Assembly (NCBI GenBank): GCA_030765045.1
Contig: CM060967.1
Location: 20,854,284-20,918,283, forward strand
Direction: 5' to 3'
Length of the DNA: 64,000 nucleotides
DNA from: Tenodera sinensis
Lineage: Eukaryota > Arthropoda > Insecta > Mantodea > Mantidae
Translations under genes and position numbers: made by a program
Notes under the pieces: model-generated
Told to the model about the DNA's origin: nothing
Databases searched by the model: none
Seen by the model: the letters and a program-made list of their open reading frames with translations, nothing else
Shown here: piece by piece, positions 56,401-59,921 of the stretch
Layout of the letters: each line of letters starts with the position of its first letter
Position numbering within the stretch: position 1 is the stretch's first letter

Positions 56401-59400
56401 AAACATGCATGGAAAAAATATTGTTATTTGGAATCCATAAGTTATGAAATGAATAACTACAAAGTTTTAGCAGTGTAACCAAAGTAAATAAAAACATGCA
56501 TTTGCATGGAAATCCAGGCCTTATATATAGTAACTACTTGGCAAAGCATTGAAGCATATTGGCCTTGGCTGTCGAGCACTATGGTTGCTTCTTATCTTGT
56601 TTGTTAGAACAGCGAAATAATAGTATTGTAGCTTAGTGTATAGTCAGTGATAAAACACAATAGATTATCTCTCGCGCCTGCAGATATATGATACGCTGCT
56701 GTCATGAAGATATGATTGTATCTGAGCAGAGTGTACATGCCCTGTCTTGCCTTATTTGTGTGATAAGCTCACTTAAACAGCTGGGTAGTTTCACATTCTT
56801 TCCGATACACTTCATGGCTTTGCTAGGCTGAGATAGGATATGAATGTTCTTTCAGTTACTAAAGGCTTGTTTTTGTAAGGTTATTACTCTTGATGTAAAA
56901 CTCCTAATAGTTAGCAGTTTTAAGCTCAGAAAGCAAGCATTGCATGTAACAGAGTTGTTTTTGTTTTAGTTATTGGGTGAAGAGCGTTTCAAAGCAATTG
57001 ATAAAATAAAGACTGTTGGCTCAACATACATGGCAGCTGTGGGATTAATGCCTGATCTTCGAATTCTGGATGACGATGAAACTTCAGCAGGTTATTACCT
57101 TAGTACTTTGGTTGAATTTGTGTTTGCCATGAGAGAGAAATTGCTCAATATAAATGAAAACTCTTACAACAACTTCATGCTCAGAGTAGGTAAGTTACTT
57201 ATATCTTCTGTTTCAGCAGTATGTTTTAGAATTACCGTTGTTTCTTTCAAGGAAAAGATGCATTTTGAAAGTTATTTTAATGTCAATCCTTCAGGTATAA
57301 ACATAGGTCCTGTAGTTGCTGGAGTGATAGGTGCAAGGAAGCCTCAGTATGACATCTGGGGCAACACTGTCAATGTGGCAAGTCGGATGGATTCAACTGG
57401 ACTCCCAAACCACACACAGGTCTGTCTTCATGATTCACTACAGTTGCTGTTTCACCTTCTTTATAAAATAGGAATTTTAGATGCTTTTAAACTATCAGGA
57501 TTAATGCAAATGATTCCCCTGATTTTGCTGCCATGTATTTTGAAAAGTATGAGCCTTATTTATTGAAACATGTACCAATGAAAAGAGAAACTCAATAAGT
57601 CAATAAGATATCATAAGGAAGCACCAAATAAAAAGGTAGTAAATATTTGGTATTAAAATTGTATAGCCATTGGATGCCTGTCTATTTCTTATGAAACTGT
57701 TGATTTGCATAAGAGAAGATTATATGATTATAAGTCACCATTGGGGTATTTGGTCACGAATTTGCGAGTCCTTTGCGGTCTACTGTAAAAATGCAAGTTG
57801 GGAAATTTAATGTCATACTGGCATGTTGCCATGAGAGCTCAATGTTTGAGGGCAACTGTGTGTAGAGTGGAAGATCGCTGGTTAAAATCATAAGTATGGC
57901 ATTAAAATTGTACGTTTCTTCTGGAAATGAAACCTTATGGTTTACAACTGTATCAACCCCAATCATAAGATGGCAACAATGAATGCTATTAGCTCTCTAC
58001 TGAATTCCAGCAAAAATTCAAGGACAAGACATGACTGTGCAGTAAATTGATTTTCAAAGGTCTGTTTTCATTTTAGTAGCCAAATAGCTTGAAAGCTTGA
58101 TAAATTTCTCTTTTAATCGGTATATGATTCAATACTGCAAATGCAATACTTTGCATAAAACATAACAATAAAATTGAGCAAATTCTGTACTAATGTATAT
58201 TTTTGCCTCAAAATTAAATTACCAAACCAGAATAAAATATGCAGGTGTAAAAACAATGGTATAATACAAGGATAAAATTGCAGAAATTGTTTAATAACAC
58301 TGAGAAAACAATAAAGCTCTCCATTAGAAAAACTGATACAAAGCACAGAAGCATATGGTAGTAAATAAAAATTAACTAATGTTTCAACAGATTTCTTACT
58401 CTATTCACTTTTAAGTTATTAACATGTTAGGAATAAATAATACAAAAGTTCATATTTTAGTTCGCAGTACAGAGAATGTTCCAATGTGCAGTTTAGTGTA
58501 TATGTTAGTTCCCAAGCACTTTACATTCCTCTTATAGGGTAAATACATATTTTGCTGTCTTATACACGTCTGAGATATCTTTGTTTAAATGTTTGAGTGG
58601 CAATCAGACTCTTATTCATGTCTTGATAAGAAAATAATAAGAGCTTTTCTCCTTTAAATTTATGTGCTCTTTAACCATTCAATCAGTTGTCCCATCATGA
58701 GGCAAAAATGTGGAAAAATTTGTCACCAAGAAAATGCTGGCGGAATTTTTGCGAAGTTTAACAGAGCATGCTGCTATTTTTAGTAGCTAAGAATGCAAGT
58801 GAAAACAAAGACATAAATCATACTAAAGTGTAGATGTTTAAGGTGATATTTCTTATGAAAATGATGACTAACCAAATGAGTGCAGTCACATGGTATTTAA
58901 GATTACCTAACCTAATTTAGGATGCCAGAGGTAAAACACTGCACATGAGTGTAAGAAGTATTAATTGTGCTTAAATCTGATAGCTTCATTTTCCATAGAT
59001 ATACGGGTATAATTATATAAAACTCCTACAGCATCAAATTCTCCTCATGTCTTCAAATAAAATTAAATTACATTCTGGATCTACAAAAAAAAAAAAAAAG
59101 TAAGCATTAATTGTTGTTGATTCTCCGTAGCAGACAGTTAGTTAAACAGAAGGGACAATGGTAAAGTTCTATTTGTGTAACTCATAAATTTTAGTAAACT
59201 ACTACTTATTTATTGTCTTTGAAGGTATTAATTGTAGGATCTATGTTTATTAGACGTCTTCTTTATGTGGTGAAGTTTGCAAAATGTTGGTACTTTTATT
59301 TTGTCACCCCAAATTCTTAAAATTATGCATGAATTGTACACTGTAGGTAATGTATAAGCACCATAAGTGATTTTCATCCTCACAAGTTCAATGCGGTGAA

Positions 59401-59889
59401 AATGAGTTATGTAAGTAATAAAATATTACATTTATGATAACTATTGTGTGTATTGCACTGCACCATTTACAGCATTACTTACTTTGTTACTACTTTTTTA
59501 AAACATTTTTATTACTGTCTTATTATTTGTTTTCCATATTCTTAATGAACATTTAGGTTACTGAATGCTTGCATCATTATTGCTGTCAATACAACCTAAA
59601 TACCTAATACAGTTTTAAAACTTTACTTAGGATATACCTCTAATAGTTGCTCACTGGCCTTGGATCCTGTGTGTACTTACAAGATAATCCAATTTATAAT
59701 AAATATCCCAATTCCATTCCTACATTACCTCATCCATTCATTTTTCACAAATCTTAACCATTTCTACTATGACTTTTATAAATATTTTCCTAACCATATT
59801 TCAACAAATGAGTATCTTTTTACCTTCTCCTATACAGTATTGGAAAGCACGAATGCTAATGGCTTCATTGCCAGATGCAAGGCACTAGA

Positions 59890-59921
<32 letters not shown>

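Noticed and set aside
56973..57566. Single uninterrupted 197-codon exon
   Set aside because: Canonical splice sites at 57190 and 57294 and family alignment show a 105-nt intron and a donor at 57420.
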